Shown here piece after piece: positions 1 to 9,201 of a stretch of 64,000 nt of DNA. How positions within the stretch are numbered: the first letter of the stretch is position 1; each line of letters begins with the position of its first letter. Under the pieces are notes generated by a model. That model had not been told where the DNA came from. It saw only the letters and a list, made by a program, of their open reading frames with translations, and did not search any database. A program made the translations under genes and the position numbers. This DNA comes from JANQEU01 sp965601455. GTDB taxonomy: Bacteria > Bacteroidota > Bacteroidia > Cytophagales > Cyclobacteriaceae. The stretch lies in NCBI GenBank assembly GCA_965601455.1, contig OZ271831.1:1178001-1242000 (forward strand). The letters run 5' to 3'.

Positions 1-1517
1 CTGAATCAACCAGGGAGATGATGGTTACCGGTGATTACTTCCGAGTACGAGTGAACTTCCAACCGTTTTGGGAAAAACCACCATTGTTTTTCTGGCTTCA
101 AGTCCTTGCCATGAAGGCATTTGGTATCAATGAATTTGCTGCCAGGTTACCCAATGCTATTTGTGGAATCGTTACGCTTTTGGTCTTTTTTCGAATAGGT
201 AGAAGATTGATCGGTCAATCATTCGGAATGTTGTGGGCTGTTTTGTACACGGCTTCTTTGCTGCCTCATCTCTATTTCAAATCGGGAATCATAGATCCAA
301 TATTCAATTTGTTCATTTTCCTGGGTCTTTATTACCTAATCCTTTTGATTGAAGAGGAGGGGGAAGGAAGTATTCGAAAGTCTGTTCTGGCAGGTTTTTT
401 CACTGGACTAGCCGTATTGACCAAAGGCCCGGTGGGTCTTTTGATCGTACTTCTGACTTTCATGACCTATTGGGCATTCAGAAGGTTCAAGAAGGTAGCC
501 TCTTTTCAAAGTGTTCTAATCTATGCACTTACTGTATTTGTCGTTTCATCTGCATGGTTTGGATATGAGACCGTAAAAAATGGCCCCTGGTTTTTGTTGG
601 AATTCGTCCAATATCAAATCGATCTTTTTAGCCAACCAGTTGCCGGCCACAAGCAACCCTTTTACTATCATTTTGTGGTAGTATTGTTCGGATGCTTTCC
701 AATGTCAGTATTCGCTATTCGGAATTTATGGAAAAGCGAATTAGACACCCAGATCCGATATAATTTCTCCGGGTGGATGAGATATCTTTTTTGGGTAGTT
801 ATGATTCTTTTCACCGTAGTGACAACCAAAATCGTCCACTACTCCAGCATGGCATACATACCGCTTTCTTTTCTGGCTGCCTATCAGGTTCAAGATTGGA
901 TCCAAAAAGAAGTAGCTCCGCCTAAATGGCAGCTGATCTTTAACCTGGTGGTGGGTTTAGTGGTTGGTCTTATTATAACCGCAATTCCTGTTCTAATGAT
1001 TACCAAGGAAAAGTGGATTTCGATGATATCCGATAAAATGACCGTAGCTAGCCTGGATCAAGAGGTAAAGCTAAACGGCTGGGAATGGATGATTGGATTG
1101 ATTTTCATCTTAAGCGTACTGGAGGGATATCGTCTTTTTTCTCAGGGTAAACATCGTGTGGGTATTATGCTTTCCTCTATCTCCCTCGGAGTATGTCTTA
1201 TGGTATTCAGTCTATTCATCTTACCTGGAATTGAGCAGTATTCGCAGGGGCCTGCAATTGCCTTTTATAAAGAACTTCAAGGAAAAGATGTTTATATACA
1301 TACCTATCGTTTCAAATCCTACGCGGATTACTTTTATAGCCGGAAGACACCAGTAAGGGAAGAAGCACTGTCCGGTGCATGGTTAATGTCTGGACCAATA
1401 GATAAACCCGTTTACGTGGTGTGTAAAGTCCGCCGAATGCATCGAATGGAAGAATTTCCCGACTTCGACCTTCTATACCAGGAAGGTGGTTTCGCTTTCT
1501 ACCTACGAAATCCGTAA
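1..1517 (+). CDS. ArnT-like family 39 glycosyltransferase (5' end missing)
   Basis: Integral membrane glycosyltransferase of the GT39/ArnT type, expected to move a sugar from a polyprenyl-phosphate donor to a lipid or protein on the outer face of the inner membrane. The frame is open from base 3, and the first residues read ESTRE before the first Met at base 18. This matches the D/E-E-x-x-Y/R-x-x-x-M loop that follows the first membrane helix in this family, so the true start lies outside the window. The diagnostic motif EKPPLFFWLQ follows, then about ten hydrophobic segments and a soluble C-terminal tail. About 505 residues are visible. The exact acceptor cannot be read from sequence. Confidence 0.85.
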   Translation, partial: ESTREMMVTGDYFRVRVNFQPFWEKPPLFFWLQVLAMKAFGINEFAARLPNAICGIVTLLVFFRIGRRLIGQSFGMLWAVLYTASLLPHLYFKSGIIDPIFNLFIFLGLYYLILLIEEEGEGSIRKSVLAGFFTGLAVLTKGPVGLLIVLLTFMTYWAFRRFKKVASFQSVLIYALTVFVVSSAWFGYETVKNGPWFLLEFVQYQIDLFSQPVAGHKQPFYYHFVVVLFGCFPMSVFAIRNLWKSELDTQIRYNFSGWMRYLFWVVMILFTVVTTKIVHYSSMAYIPLSFLAAYQVQDWIQKEVAPPKWQLIFNLVVGLVVGLIITAIPVLMITKEKWISMISDKMTVASLDQEVKLNGWEWMIGLIFILSVLEGYRLFSQGKHRVGIMLSSISLGVCLMVFSLFILPGIEQYSQGPAIAFYKELQGKDVYIHTYRFKSYADYFYSRKTPVREEALSGAWLMSGPIDKPVYVVCKVRRMHRMEEFPDFDLLYQEGGFAFYLRNP

Positions 1518-1521
1518 GAGA

Positions 1522-1707
1522 TTATTTTTTCTCTTCCTCTTCTGATATTTCATCTTCACGTTTATCCACCCACTCAACTGTAGTCTTGTGGTTGTCGTAT
1601 CGATAGAAATTAGGTAGTATCGCTCCACTCAGTCCAACACCAATGGAGGCTAACATCAAAAACATAATCAGGACAAATTGCCTGAGAATTTTAATAAATA
1701 CTTTCAT
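1522..1707 (-). CDS. Small membrane protein of unknown function
   Basis: A 61-residue protein that I do not recognise. It has a basic N-terminus, one strong hydrophobic helix at about residues 8-32, and a charged tail ending in an Asp/Glu/Lys run, so it is probably a single-pass membrane peptide with its tail in the cytoplasm or periplasm. It lies 4 bases past the convergent glycosyltransferase stop and is the last gene of the minus-strand series, with 58 bases to its upstream neighbour. Natural-looking composition and an ATG start support it. Its small size keeps the call moderate. Confidence 0.5.
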   Translation of the reverse strand: MKVFIKILRQFVLIMFLMLASIGVGLSGAILPNFYRYDNHKTTVEWVDKREDEISEEEEKK

Positions 1708-1765
1708 GAATTGATTGCTTTTAAAACCAGCAATTCGCCGGCTGTATTGAATGGATAGCTGGTAC

Positions 1766-2143
1766 TTAACCGATGACTATCCTGACGTGATCGCAATCAT
1801 CAGGTATTGTCTTTGTCAATAGAATTCGACAAAGGCTTTCAGAGGTAATATTAGGCCCCGAATGTTTCTGAAAGGTAAGATCTACTAATGCGTTTCGGGC
1901 TAAAACTTGAAGGTAAGAGAAGCTTTGAGTAGATGCATTACGGTAATAGTCGGTCCATGGAATCCAATCGCTGGTAGATTGGTTGTTGATTTCAACTGTT
2001 TTGGATACCCACTCCGTTTTTGTTGTTGTTCTCCCAGTACTTTCAGATGCGGTAGCAGGGTACAATCCCAGAATTGAGATTCCAATTACAAAGGAGAATA
2101 GCGCTCGTAGTAAATGACCGTATATGTGAAGAATACTATTCAA
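1766..2143 (-). CDS. Hypothetical exported protein
   Basis: A 125-residue unknown protein. A hydrophobic signal-like stretch (about residues 8-32, ending near ATASES) is followed by a Thr/Ser-rich soluble region with two Cys in the last 25 residues, which could pair outside the cytoplasm. The start used is TTG; no in-frame ATG lies near it, and the next plausible start would remove the signal sequence. It sits between the unknown secreted protein upstream and the small membrane peptide downstream, all on the minus strand. Confidence 0.45.
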   Translation of the reverse strand: MNSILHIYGHLLRALFSFVIGISILGLYPATASESTGRTTTKTEWVSKTVEINNQSTSDWIPWTDYYRNASTQSFSYLQVLARNALVDLTFQKHSGPNITSESLCRILLTKTIPDDCDHVRIVIG

Positions 2144-2192
2144 GTTTTAATTTGACTACCAGGAGATTATAACGGCGGTTTTGGGCTTTTGT

Positions 2193-3158
2193 TCAGTTCT
2201 CAGTTTCGATTTTACCATCCTGCCATGGGCCTCCGGGTAAATACATTTTCATTCCTGTATTCTTTTCAACATCTACCAGTTTATTTCTGAGTTCGATACT
2301 TCTTATTCCCAGCATGGAGCGATTGGTATTTGCTACCTCTCTTTCATTAGAACTCTGAATGGCACCAACAAAACCGTAAGATGTTTTTTCATGTTGGTTT
2401 GAGACGGCCGTTCTCCAGTCCTGAATCAAAGTAAATTCAAAAGGTGAGATCTCCCCTGACTTGAACGCTTCTTTAAGATAGGGGAGAGCGATATCGAAAA
2501 GTGTATCCTTTTGATTGTATTCTGCCGTGATAGAATTGTGGTGGCTAAGGATGGTTGAGGCAAAATAGTTATTCCCAATTAGCTTTTCTCCGGGATATCC
2601 ACTGACCTTTAAAAGTTCAATGAGATTCAGAAGTTGCTGATTGCTGTGTGGGCCGAACTTCTTCTCCCCATATCGCTCCTGGGCTTTATCTCCAATTCGG
2701 AACAAAGCTTTGAGGGCCATTTTCTGGTCTTTCTTATACAGCGTATGAACTTTATTCAGCAGATCCTGATCTAAACGATCCGAATGATGCTTTCTCAAAG
2801 AGTCGTATTGGGCTTCAAGTAATAACCATAATTCTTCGCCCATAATCTCTTCGATATTTGAAAGCCTTTTTACCTTTTTAAGCTCCCAACCGTGCTTTAC
2901 TCCTTCCGATACAAATCGATGGGTCATATTTGAATCACCAGCATAGGCACTGACCTGGGTAGCTAGCATGCAATCACGAAGGAACACAAACTCGAAAGTC
3001 TCAAATAAGGAATCAAAGCCGGCTATCGCTTTTGAGTACTGCTTATCAACGATCCATTGTTCAAATCTGGTGATCTGTTGATGATATTCACGATAATCCG
3101 ACTGACCTCTTGTTTGCTGAATAGTTAGCAGAAGAAACAGAAAGACCAGGAACCTCAT
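2193..3158 (-). CDS. Hypothetical secreted protein, helical
   Basis: A 321-residue protein with a clear signal peptide (hydrophobic residues 3-18, ending TRGQ). The rest looks alpha-helical, with pairs of helices reminiscent of degenerate TPR-type repeats, but no repeat signature is convincing and I do not recognise a family. It starts 23 bases after the oxidoreductase stop on the same strand, so it is probably the last gene of the DUF1080/oxidoreductase transcript. It may instead be an independent housekeeping protein, since neighbouring sugar genes do not explain its features. Confidence 0.7.
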   Translation of the reverse strand: MRFLVFLFLLLTIQQTRGQSDYREYHQQITRFEQWIVDKQYSKAIAGFDSLFETFEFVFLRDCMLATQVSAYAGDSNMTHRFVSEGVKHGWELKKVKRLSNIEEIMGEELWLLLEAQYDSLRKHHSDRLDQDLLNKVHTLYKKDQKMALKALFRIGDKAQERYGEKKFGPHSNQQLLNLIELLKVSGYPGEKLIGNNYFASTILSHHNSITAEYNQKDTLFDIALPYLKEAFKSGEISPFEFTLIQDWRTAVSNQHEKTSYGFVGAIQSSNEREVANTNRSMLGIRSIELRNKLVDVEKNTGMKMYLPGGPWQDGKIETEN

Positions 3159-3181
3159 GGGTGCACCTGTGAAATCAATCT

Positions 3182-4555
3182 CTAAAATGATCGGTAATCT
3201 CCGTCAAGAAATGCATTTGCCTTGTCTTCAGCAAACTGAGCCGATTGACTGTCCCAGTTCAACACTTCATCCGGGAATCTACCGGCAATCACACCCAATA
3301 GGATGGTCTCCGTCAGTCTCGATGCATAGGAGAAGGGAGCACTGCATGTTGTCTTTTCCATGACGGTGTCAATAAACTGATGATAGTGTTTGTTACTCTC
3401 CGAGTTGTAATCTTTGGTCGGACCTCCTAACTCATCCTTATACTTGTCGATTTCGGTAGTTAGGTCTTCGTATTTACCATCGACAATAAGACGGGGGAGT
3501 TGCATGAAATGAGGAAGCAATAATTTCCCTTTCTCGCCCATAAACATTGCTCCTTGTTCAGGAAGTTTATTATCCGGTAAGGATAAATCTTCATGAGGTG
3601 CTGGGGCTTTCATTCCATCATACCAAATCCATTTAAGTGTATCAGCGGTATACGGTGTGCCTGGGAAAGTATACGTCACCGTATTGTTCTCGGGAAAGGA
3701 AAAGCCATTGGGTTCACGACAGCTGGTTACAATGGTATTTGGTACGTCAAGCTGCAACGCGTTGTAAGGTGTATCGAATATATGAACTCCCATATCTCCA
3801 AGTGTTCCGCAGCCATAGTCCACCAATTTTCTCCAGTTTCCTGGATGATAAACGTCTTTCTTGTAAGGACGCTCGTTAGCTGTCCCTAACCATAGATTCC
3901 AATCCAGGTAATCGGGAATCGGATCACTACCTTCGGGTGCCATCCCGTCGTATCCCCAGTTTTTGGGAGACCATGCATGCACAGTATGAACCTTTCCTAT
4001 GATTCCGGATTGAATAAGCAAAGTAGCCAGCTGGTAATCGTAGAATGAGTGTACCTGAATACCCATTTGGGTTATTAGATCATTGTCTTTGGCCAATTGG
4101 GCCATTTTTCTTGATTCGGTAACGTGGTGTGTAAGGGGTTTCTGACAGTATACTGGTTTACCCATTTCCATGGCCATTACAGAGGCCGGGGCATGTGTAT
4201 GATCGGGAGTTGAAACAATTACTGCATCGATTTCATTACTCATCGACTCCAATAATACCCGGTAATCCCTGAAAGTTTTTGCTTTGGGGTGCCTTTTGTT
4301 TGCGGTCTTAAGGTTTCTACTATCGACATCACAAAGAGCAGTCACCTCCACCATTGGATGAGATGAAATTGCTTTTAAATCCTCGAAACCCATATTTCCA
4401 ACTCCAATATGGGCAGTTCGGATTTTTGGATCCTGCAGGAATGCCCAGGATGAGGAGGGTAGGAATGAGATTGATGCAAGTGCGGCGGATCCTTTGATAA
4501 ATCCCCTACGGTTAATTGCTGATTTTTTGATATTCTCTGGCATATGTTTATTCAT
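3182..4555 (-). CDS. Tat-exported Gfo/Idh/MocA family oxidoreductase
   Basis: NAD(P)-dependent sugar oxidoreductase of the Gfo/Idh/MocA family, 457 residues. The twin-arginine signal NRRGFIKGS lies at about residues 16-24, before a hydrophobic stretch, so the folded, cofactor-loaded protein is probably exported to the periplasm. The Rossmann GVGNMG motif follows at about residue 52, and the EKP-like catalytic motif appears as CQKPLTHHV. The C-terminal half is the usual alpha/beta substrate domain. It starts 16 bases after a DUF1080 gene. Oxidoreductases of this kind next to DUF1080 proteins are typical of carbohydrate clusters in Bacteroidota and are thought to act on 3-keto sugars. The actual substrate is not readable here. 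Confidence 0.88.
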   Translation of the reverse strand: MNKHMPENIKKSAINRRGFIKGSAALASISFLPSSSWAFLQDPKIRTAHIGVGNMGFEDLKAISSHPMVEVTALCDVDSRNLKTANKRHPKAKTFRDYRVLLESMSNEIDAVIVSTPDHTHAPASVMAMEMGKPVYCQKPLTHHVTESRKMAQLAKDNDLITQMGIQVHSFYDYQLATLLIQSGIIGKVHTVHAWSPKNWGYDGMAPEGSDPIPDYLDWNLWLGTANERPYKKDVYHPGNWRKLVDYGCGTLGDMGVHIFDTPYNALQLDVPNTIVTSCREPNGFSFPENNTVTYTFPGTPYTADTLKWIWYDGMKAPAPHEDLSLPDNKLPEQGAMFMGEKGKLLLPHFMQLPRLIVDGKYEDLTTEIDKYKDELGGPTKDYNSESNKHYHQFIDTVMEKTTCSAPFSYASRLTETILLGVIAGRFPDEVLNWDSQSAQFAEDKANAFLDGDYRSF

Positions 4556-4571
4556 TTATTTGGAATAGAGA

Positions 4572-5174
4572 TCAGTCCATTTTAGTAATGGAGATATTTC
4601 TCCAGGCGACTTTGATTCCACCACCGTCATGGATTTGGAGTGCAATACTTCCGGTTGCTTTTCCAATTTTTTCATCCTTTAATGTGATCATTTCCTCTCC
4701 ATTCAGCCAGGTAGTTACTACGTCGTCTACTACCCTAATCTTCATCTCATTCCATTCACCGAATTTAAGCGCCTTGTCTTTTTTACCGGGAGGTTTAATT
4801 AACCAACCCCGACCGTAAGATTCATATATTCCTCCTGTATTCGATCCGGGTGGAGCCACCTCCGCTTGCCAACCTGTGATCTTTGTCCCTTCGATTGAGG
4901 ATCGGAAAAATACCCCACTATTACCATCTGCACTTTGTTTAAACTCAAGTGTCAGTTCGAAATTTTTGAATATTTCCTCTGTTCCAAGATAACCGTAGCC
5001 CTTATCCGGACCACTTTCGCAGATTAGTAATCCGTCTTCAACGTACCATTTTTCTGTTCCGTAGATTTTCCAACCTGTCAGATCCTCACCGTTGAATAGG
5101 GACATAGGCTGGCCAAAAACGTGGTTAACGCCAAGTATTGAGCAAAGAAGAATTGAAAAAAAAGCAGACTTCAT
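4572..5174 (-). CDS. DUF1080 (3-keto-disaccharide hydrolase-like) secreted protein
   Basis: Concanavalin-like jelly-roll protein of the DUF1080 family, about 200 residues with a signal peptide. It shows the family opening LFNGEDLTGW, then WYVEDGLLICES, the central GNSGVFFRS and a terminal WRNISI strand. I place the start at 5174 rather than 5204: that ATG overlaps the upstream DUF1080 stop as ATGA, implying translational coupling, and it directly precedes the signal peptide MKSAFFSILL. Members are reported as 3-keto-glycoside hydrolases or sugar-binding modules. The flanking oxidoreductase supports such a role, which remains an inference. Confidence 0.88.
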   Translation of the reverse strand: MKSAFFSILLCSILGVNHVFGQPMSLFNGEDLTGWKIYGTEKWYVEDGLLICESGPDKGYGYLGTEEIFKNFELTLEFKQSADGNSGVFFRSSIEGTKITGWQAEVAPPGSNTGGIYESYGRGWLIKPPGKKDKALKFGEWNEMKIRVVDDVVTTWLNGEEMITLKDEKIGKATGSIALQIHDGGGIKVAWRNISITKMD

Positions 5175-5914
5175 AGTTTTCTTATTTTGATGTTTTTGTA
5201 CCATATGAAACTACCGTGGTCCTGTATGCCGATTAAACCTGTTTTTGCCAACCCATAATCAGGATAATCATCCCATTTACCAGAATTTCTTCGTTCATAC
5301 CAATCGACAGACCATGGTACAAATGATAATAGCTTTTCTCCGTTTAGCCAGTATTCGGCTCTTTCCTCTGTAAAGTATATTTTGGAGGTATTCCACTCAC
5401 CGGCAGGTTTTACATTTTTGGTACCAGGTTCCGGAATGTGCATCGCATAATCAGCTCCAACCATTTGCCATTCTTCCAGGGGATCAGGAAATCCCAGATC
5501 ATCTAAAACCTGGTATTCGGGAGCCGTTTCATATGGAGCTTTGTATTGCTCACCTTCCACCACATGATAGAAAACGCCACTGTTTCCACCTTCACTGATT
5601 TTCCATTCAAAAACCAATTCAAAATTATCGAACTGTTCCAGTCCATAGACAATATCGCCTCCTACGTCGCCACCAGTTCCAAGTGATTTGAGTGATTCTT
5701 CCTCAATGATCCAATTGGAGGGAAGAACATCTGAATTGAATCCTCTCCAACCATCAAGAGAACTTCCGTCGAAGAGAATGGTCCACTCTCTTGGTGGTTG
5801 ATCTTCGATAATGGGTCTTTCATTGTCATTGTCTTTTTGATCATCCGGACCACATGCTGAAATCAGGATTATGCCGACGGCTAAGGTGAATATTTGCTTC
5901 ACTGTATGGGTCAT
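5171..5914 (-). CDS. DUF1080 (3-keto-disaccharide hydrolase-like) lipoprotein
   Basis: A 247-residue second DUF1080 protein. The signal peptide ends in a lipobox (ISAC at about residues 18-21), so it is probably a membrane-anchored lipoprotein, unlike the soluble paralogue downstream. Family marks are LFDGSSLDGWRG, EGGNSGVFYHV and the ending IWYKNIKIRKL. It is the first gene of a minus-strand run with ATGA coupling to the next gene. Two unequal DUF1080 copies, one anchored and one free, in front of an exported oxidoreductase suggest a small periplasmic sugar-processing unit. Confidence 0.88.
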   Translation of the reverse strand: MTHTVKQIFTLAVGIILISACGPDDQKDNDNERPIIEDQPPREWTILFDGSSLDGWRGFNSDVLPSNWIIEEESLKSLGTGGDVGGDIVYGLEQFDNFELVFEWKISEGGNSGVFYHVVEGEQYKAPYETAPEYQVLDDLGFPDPLEEWQMVGADYAMHIPEPGTKNVKPAGEWNTSKIYFTEERAEYWLNGEKLLSFVPWSVDWYERRNSGKWDDYPDYGLAKTGLIGIQDHGSFIWYKNIKIRKL

Positions 5915-6133
5915 TTTTGAACGTTAATCAGATTTTATTTTTCCCTCCAAATTAAACATAAATTGCTAAGGAGCCAGCGAACATTAATGCGGTAGAAGGT
6001 GTTGTACTTTCATATACTGCAAAGTGATAAATCATTTATAAAATAAATATTGATTTATACGATATCTATTTGATAAATATCACCAAAATATCAACTTTGA
6101 ACCTACATCTTCAAACATCAAATAACTTACAAC

Positions 6134-8353
6134 ATGGGAAATAACGGACACATGAATGGCGATCCAAGCCAATGCCCTTTTATGAATGGCAGTTTAAATC
6201 GTGCAGCAGGCGGTGGAACTTCCAACAGAGATTGGTGGCCAAACGCATTAAACGTGAACATACTTCGACAGCACTCCAATCTGTCAGATCCGATGGATGA
6301 ATCTTTCAACTATGCAGAAGAATTCAAATCTTTGGATTTAAAAGCAGTCAAAAAAGACCTTTACGATCTTATGACCGATTCGCAGGAATGGTGGCCGGCT
6401 GATTTTGGTCATTATGGTCCATTTTTCATTCGTATGGCTTGGCATAGTGCCGGTACTTATAGAATTGCGGATGGAAGAGGGGGAGGTGCCTCTGGTACTC
6501 AACGTTTTGCTCCCTTAAACAGTTGGCCGGACAACACAAACCTTGATAAAGCAAGACTGCTTTTATGGCCAATCAAGCAGAAATATGGAAGGAAGCTTTC
6601 ATGGGCCGACTTAATGATCCTAGCTGGTAATTGTGCACTTGAATCCATGGGTTTTGAGACCTATGGTTTCGCGGGTGGTAGAGAAGATGTTTGGGAGCCG
6701 GAAGAAGATATTTATTGGGGCCCTGAGACCGAATGGCTAGGTGACAAGCGATACGAAGGAGATCGTGAACTCGAAAATCCACTAGGTGCTGTGCAAATGG
6801 GTCTGATCTATGTTAACCCAGAAGGACCTAACGGAAACCCTGATCCGGTTGCAGCTGCTCATGACATCAGGGAAACATTTGGAAGAATGGCAATGAATGA
6901 TGAAGAAACGGTCGCTCTAATTGCAGGAGGTCATAGTTTCGGCAAAACCCACGGTGCAGCACCGGATTCTGAAAACCTGGAGAGAGAGCCTGCTGGAGCA
7001 TCTATTGAAATGCAGGGCCTTGGATGGAAAAACAACTTTGGAACTGGTGTTGGGAACGACACAATAACCAGTGGTCTCGAAGGAATCTGGACCACTACTC
7101 CAACCAAATGGAGTAATAATTATTTCGAAAATCTATTCGGTTATGATTGGGAGTTGACCAAAAGCCCTGCGGGTGCTAATCAATGGATTCCAAAAGATGG
7201 AGCCGGAGCAGGAACTGTTCCTGATCCACACGATCCTTCAAAATCTCATGTTCCTACGATGCTCACCACGGATTTATCCATGCGATTTGATCCTGAGTAT
7301 GAGAAGATTTCAAGAAGATTCTACGAGAATCCTGATCAGTTTGCGGACGCATTTGCTCGAGCATGGTTCAAGCTTACTCATAGAGACATGGGACCAAAAT
7401 CAAGGTACCTGGGATCAGAGGTGCCCGCCGAAGATTTAATCTGGCAAGATCCGGTTCCTGCAGTTGATCATGCATTGGTTAACGATAATGATGTCAAGGA
7501 TCTAAAAGCTAACATCCTTGCTTCTGGATTGACGGTAAGTGAATTGGTTAGTGCAGCATGGGCTTCGGCATCTACATTCCGTGGTTCAGATAAGAGAGGT
7601 GGAGCTAATGGAGGACGTGTGCGTCTTGCACCTCAGAAAGATTGGGATGTAAATAATCCGGCTGAATTGAATAAGGTTTTGGATACGCTATCCAGTATTC
7701 AGGAAGAGTTCAATAGCAATGCAGGAGGTGGTAAGAAAGTGTCTATCGCAGATTTGATAGTGCTTGCTGGTTGTGCGGGTGTAGAGCAGGCCGCAAAAAA
7801 CGCGGGTCATGATATTACTGTTCCTTTCACTCCTGGAAGAACAGATGCTACAGCGGAACAAACAGATGTTGATAGCTTCAACGTATTATACCCATTTGCT
7901 GATGGATTCAGAAATTACCTGAGAGAAAACTATCCGGTATCTGCGGAAGAGTTATTAATCGATAAGGCTCAGCTCATGACTTTAACTGCACCTGAAATGA
8001 CAGTTTTACTAGGTGGAATGCGAGTCTTGAATACGAATTTCGACCGATCAAGTCACGGGGTATTTACCGATAAGGCTGAATCTCTTACCAACGATTTCTT
8101 TGTAAATCTGCTTGATATCGGCACATCCTGGAGTTCAGCATCGGGTGACGATAGCGTTTTCGAAGGACGAGACAGAAAAACAGGTGATGTGAAATGGACA
8201 GGAACTCGTGTAGACTTAATCTTTGGCTCTAATTCCGAGCTGAGAGCAATAGCCGAAGTCTATGGCTGTGGCGATTCGCAAGAGAAGTTTCTGAAAGACT
8301 TCGTAGCTGCCTGGGACAAGGTTATGAACCTTGACAGATTTGATCTGAATTGA
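6134..8353 (+). CDS. katG: Catalase-peroxidase KatG
   Basis: Bifunctional haem catalase-peroxidase that removes hydrogen peroxide, 739 residues, the usual family length. The active site RMAWHSAG gives Arg100, Trp103 and distal His104. The proximal haem ligand is His267 in GGHSFGKTH. By alignment with the Mycobacterium enzyme, the Trp-Tyr-Met adduct would be Trp103, Tyr226 (in GLIYVNPEG) and Met252 (in RMAMND). The C-terminal half is the expected catalytically silent repeat of the peroxidase fold. The gene stands alone, with a 219-base AT-rich upstream gap and a strong hairpin just after its stop. No oxyR- or perR-like regulator is adjacent. Confidence 0.98.
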   Translation: MGNNGHMNGDPSQCPFMNGSLNRAAGGGTSNRDWWPNALNVNILRQHSNLSDPMDESFNYAEEFKSLDLKAVKKDLYDLMTDSQEWWPADFGHYGPFFIRMAWHSAGTYRIADGRGGGASGTQRFAPLNSWPDNTNLDKARLLLWPIKQKYGRKLSWADLMILAGNCALESMGFETYGFAGGREDVWEPEEDIYWGPETEWLGDKRYEGDRELENPLGAVQMGLIYVNPEGPNGNPDPVAAAHDIRETFGRMAMNDEETVALIAGGHSFGKTHGAAPDSENLEREPAGASIEMQGLGWKNNFGTGVGNDTITSGLEGIWTTTPTKWSNNYFENLFGYDWELTKSPAGANQWIPKDGAGAGTVPDPHDPSKSHVPTMLTTDLSMRFDPEYEKISRRFYENPDQFADAFARAWFKLTHRDMGPKSRYLGSEVPAEDLIWQDPVPAVDHALVNDNDVKDLKANILASGLTVSELVSAAWASASTFRGSDKRGGANGGRVRLAPQKDWDVNNPAELNKVLDTLSSIQEEFNSNAGGGKKVSIADLIVLAGCAGVEQAAKNAGHDITVPFTPGRTDATAEQTDVDSFNVLYPFADGFRNYLRENYPVSAEELLIDKAQLMTLTAPEMTVLLGGMRVLNTNFDRSSHGVFTDKAESLTNDFFVNLLDIGTSWSSASGDDSVFEGRDRKTGDVKWTGTRVDLIFGSNSELRAIAEVYGCGDSQEKFLKDFVAAWDKVMNLDRFDLN

Positions 8354-8377
8354 TCCACAATCGAATGATTTGATGAT

Positions 8378-8403
8378 AAAGGTGACTCATTAGAGTCACC
8401 TTT
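8378..8403. terminator. Bidirectional intrinsic terminator between katG and the SDR gene
   Basis: A perfect 10-base inverted repeat, aaaggtgact / agtcaccttt, extendable by one pair around an ATTA loop. It lies between two convergent genes whose stops are only 53 bases apart. A T-rich tract follows on the plus strand, and the repeat's own A-run gives U residues on the minus strand, so it can end both transcripts. Confidence 0.85.
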
Positions 8404-8405
8404 AT

Positions 8406-9134
8406 TTATTTCACGGCTTTATTGTAGATAACAGGCATCTGATATTTCCATTGATTCCACAAACGATCATTTGATAGCAAGTCCGCCATGAAATGGGCCA
8501 CATTGATTCTACTGGTTTTACCGGCATTGAAAATTGGATCTCTGGTTTGAGATGGATGAACGCTATACGGTGTAACAAGCTCTTTATCTACTAATGAGTC
8601 GGGCCTAACAGCGACCCATTCCATATAAGTTTGATTTGGGCTGACCTCTGTTCGAAGGTAATCAGCAGCTTTTTCATTGTCCGCTTGAGGTGGCAGTAGC
8701 CATCGGAGTAATTGAACGACTATTCGATGACTCAATGATACTTTTTCATTCAAGTTGCCATTACGGTTACCAGCTGTATTCATCAGTACCAGTTTCATTG
8801 GGTTGGAAGGTTTATTTGTGAGAACCGCTTGATGAATTTTTTGGATAGACTCAGTTACCAATTTCTTGGGGTCTCCGAAGATTCCTTTAAAGGTCAAATT
8901 GTGTCCCAGGCAGCTGGCTATCCCATCGCAATCTGAAATGATTGATTTCATTTTCCCCGCTTCAATCTCCAGGATACTTGCGACGATAAGACTAATTCCT
9001 GAATGAGATTCCCATTGTGGTGGGAGGTTTGCAGTGGATCGAACAATAATTTTCACCTGATGTCCTATCTGGACCAACTGATTTACCAATTGTTGGCCGG
9101 TGGCGCCACTTGCGCCTATTACAAGGACTTTCAT
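8406..9134 (-). CDS. NAD(P)-binding SDR-type protein (NAD-dependent epimerase-like)
   Basis: A 242-residue Rossmann-fold protein of the atypical SDR / NAD(P)H-binding group. The dinucleotide motif GASGATG sits at residues 7-13, and Arg32 after strand 2 fits NADP(H) preference. A VLMNTAGN strand follows mid-protein. The canonical YxxxK pair is not evident, as in many atypical SDRs that act as reductases or redox sensors. It faces katG tail to tail across the shared terminator. No substrate can be named. Confidence 0.85.
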   Translation of the reverse strand: MKVLVIGASGATGQQLVNQLVQIGHQVKIIVRSTANLPPQWESHSGISLIVASILEIEAGKMKSIISDCDGIASCLGHNLTFKGIFGDPKKLVTESIQKIHQAVLTNKPSNPMKLVLMNTAGNRNGNLNEKVSLSHRIVVQLLRWLLPPQADNEKAADYLRTEVSPNQTYMEWVAVRPDSLVDKELVTPYSVHPSQTRDPIFNAGKTSRINVAHFMADLLSNDRLWNQWKYQMPVIYNKAVK

Positions 9135-9201
9135 AATCAGGGTTTTATGTATTAAAGATAATTAATCTTATCCCTTGTATTTTTACATCAACGACCTGAC
9201 A

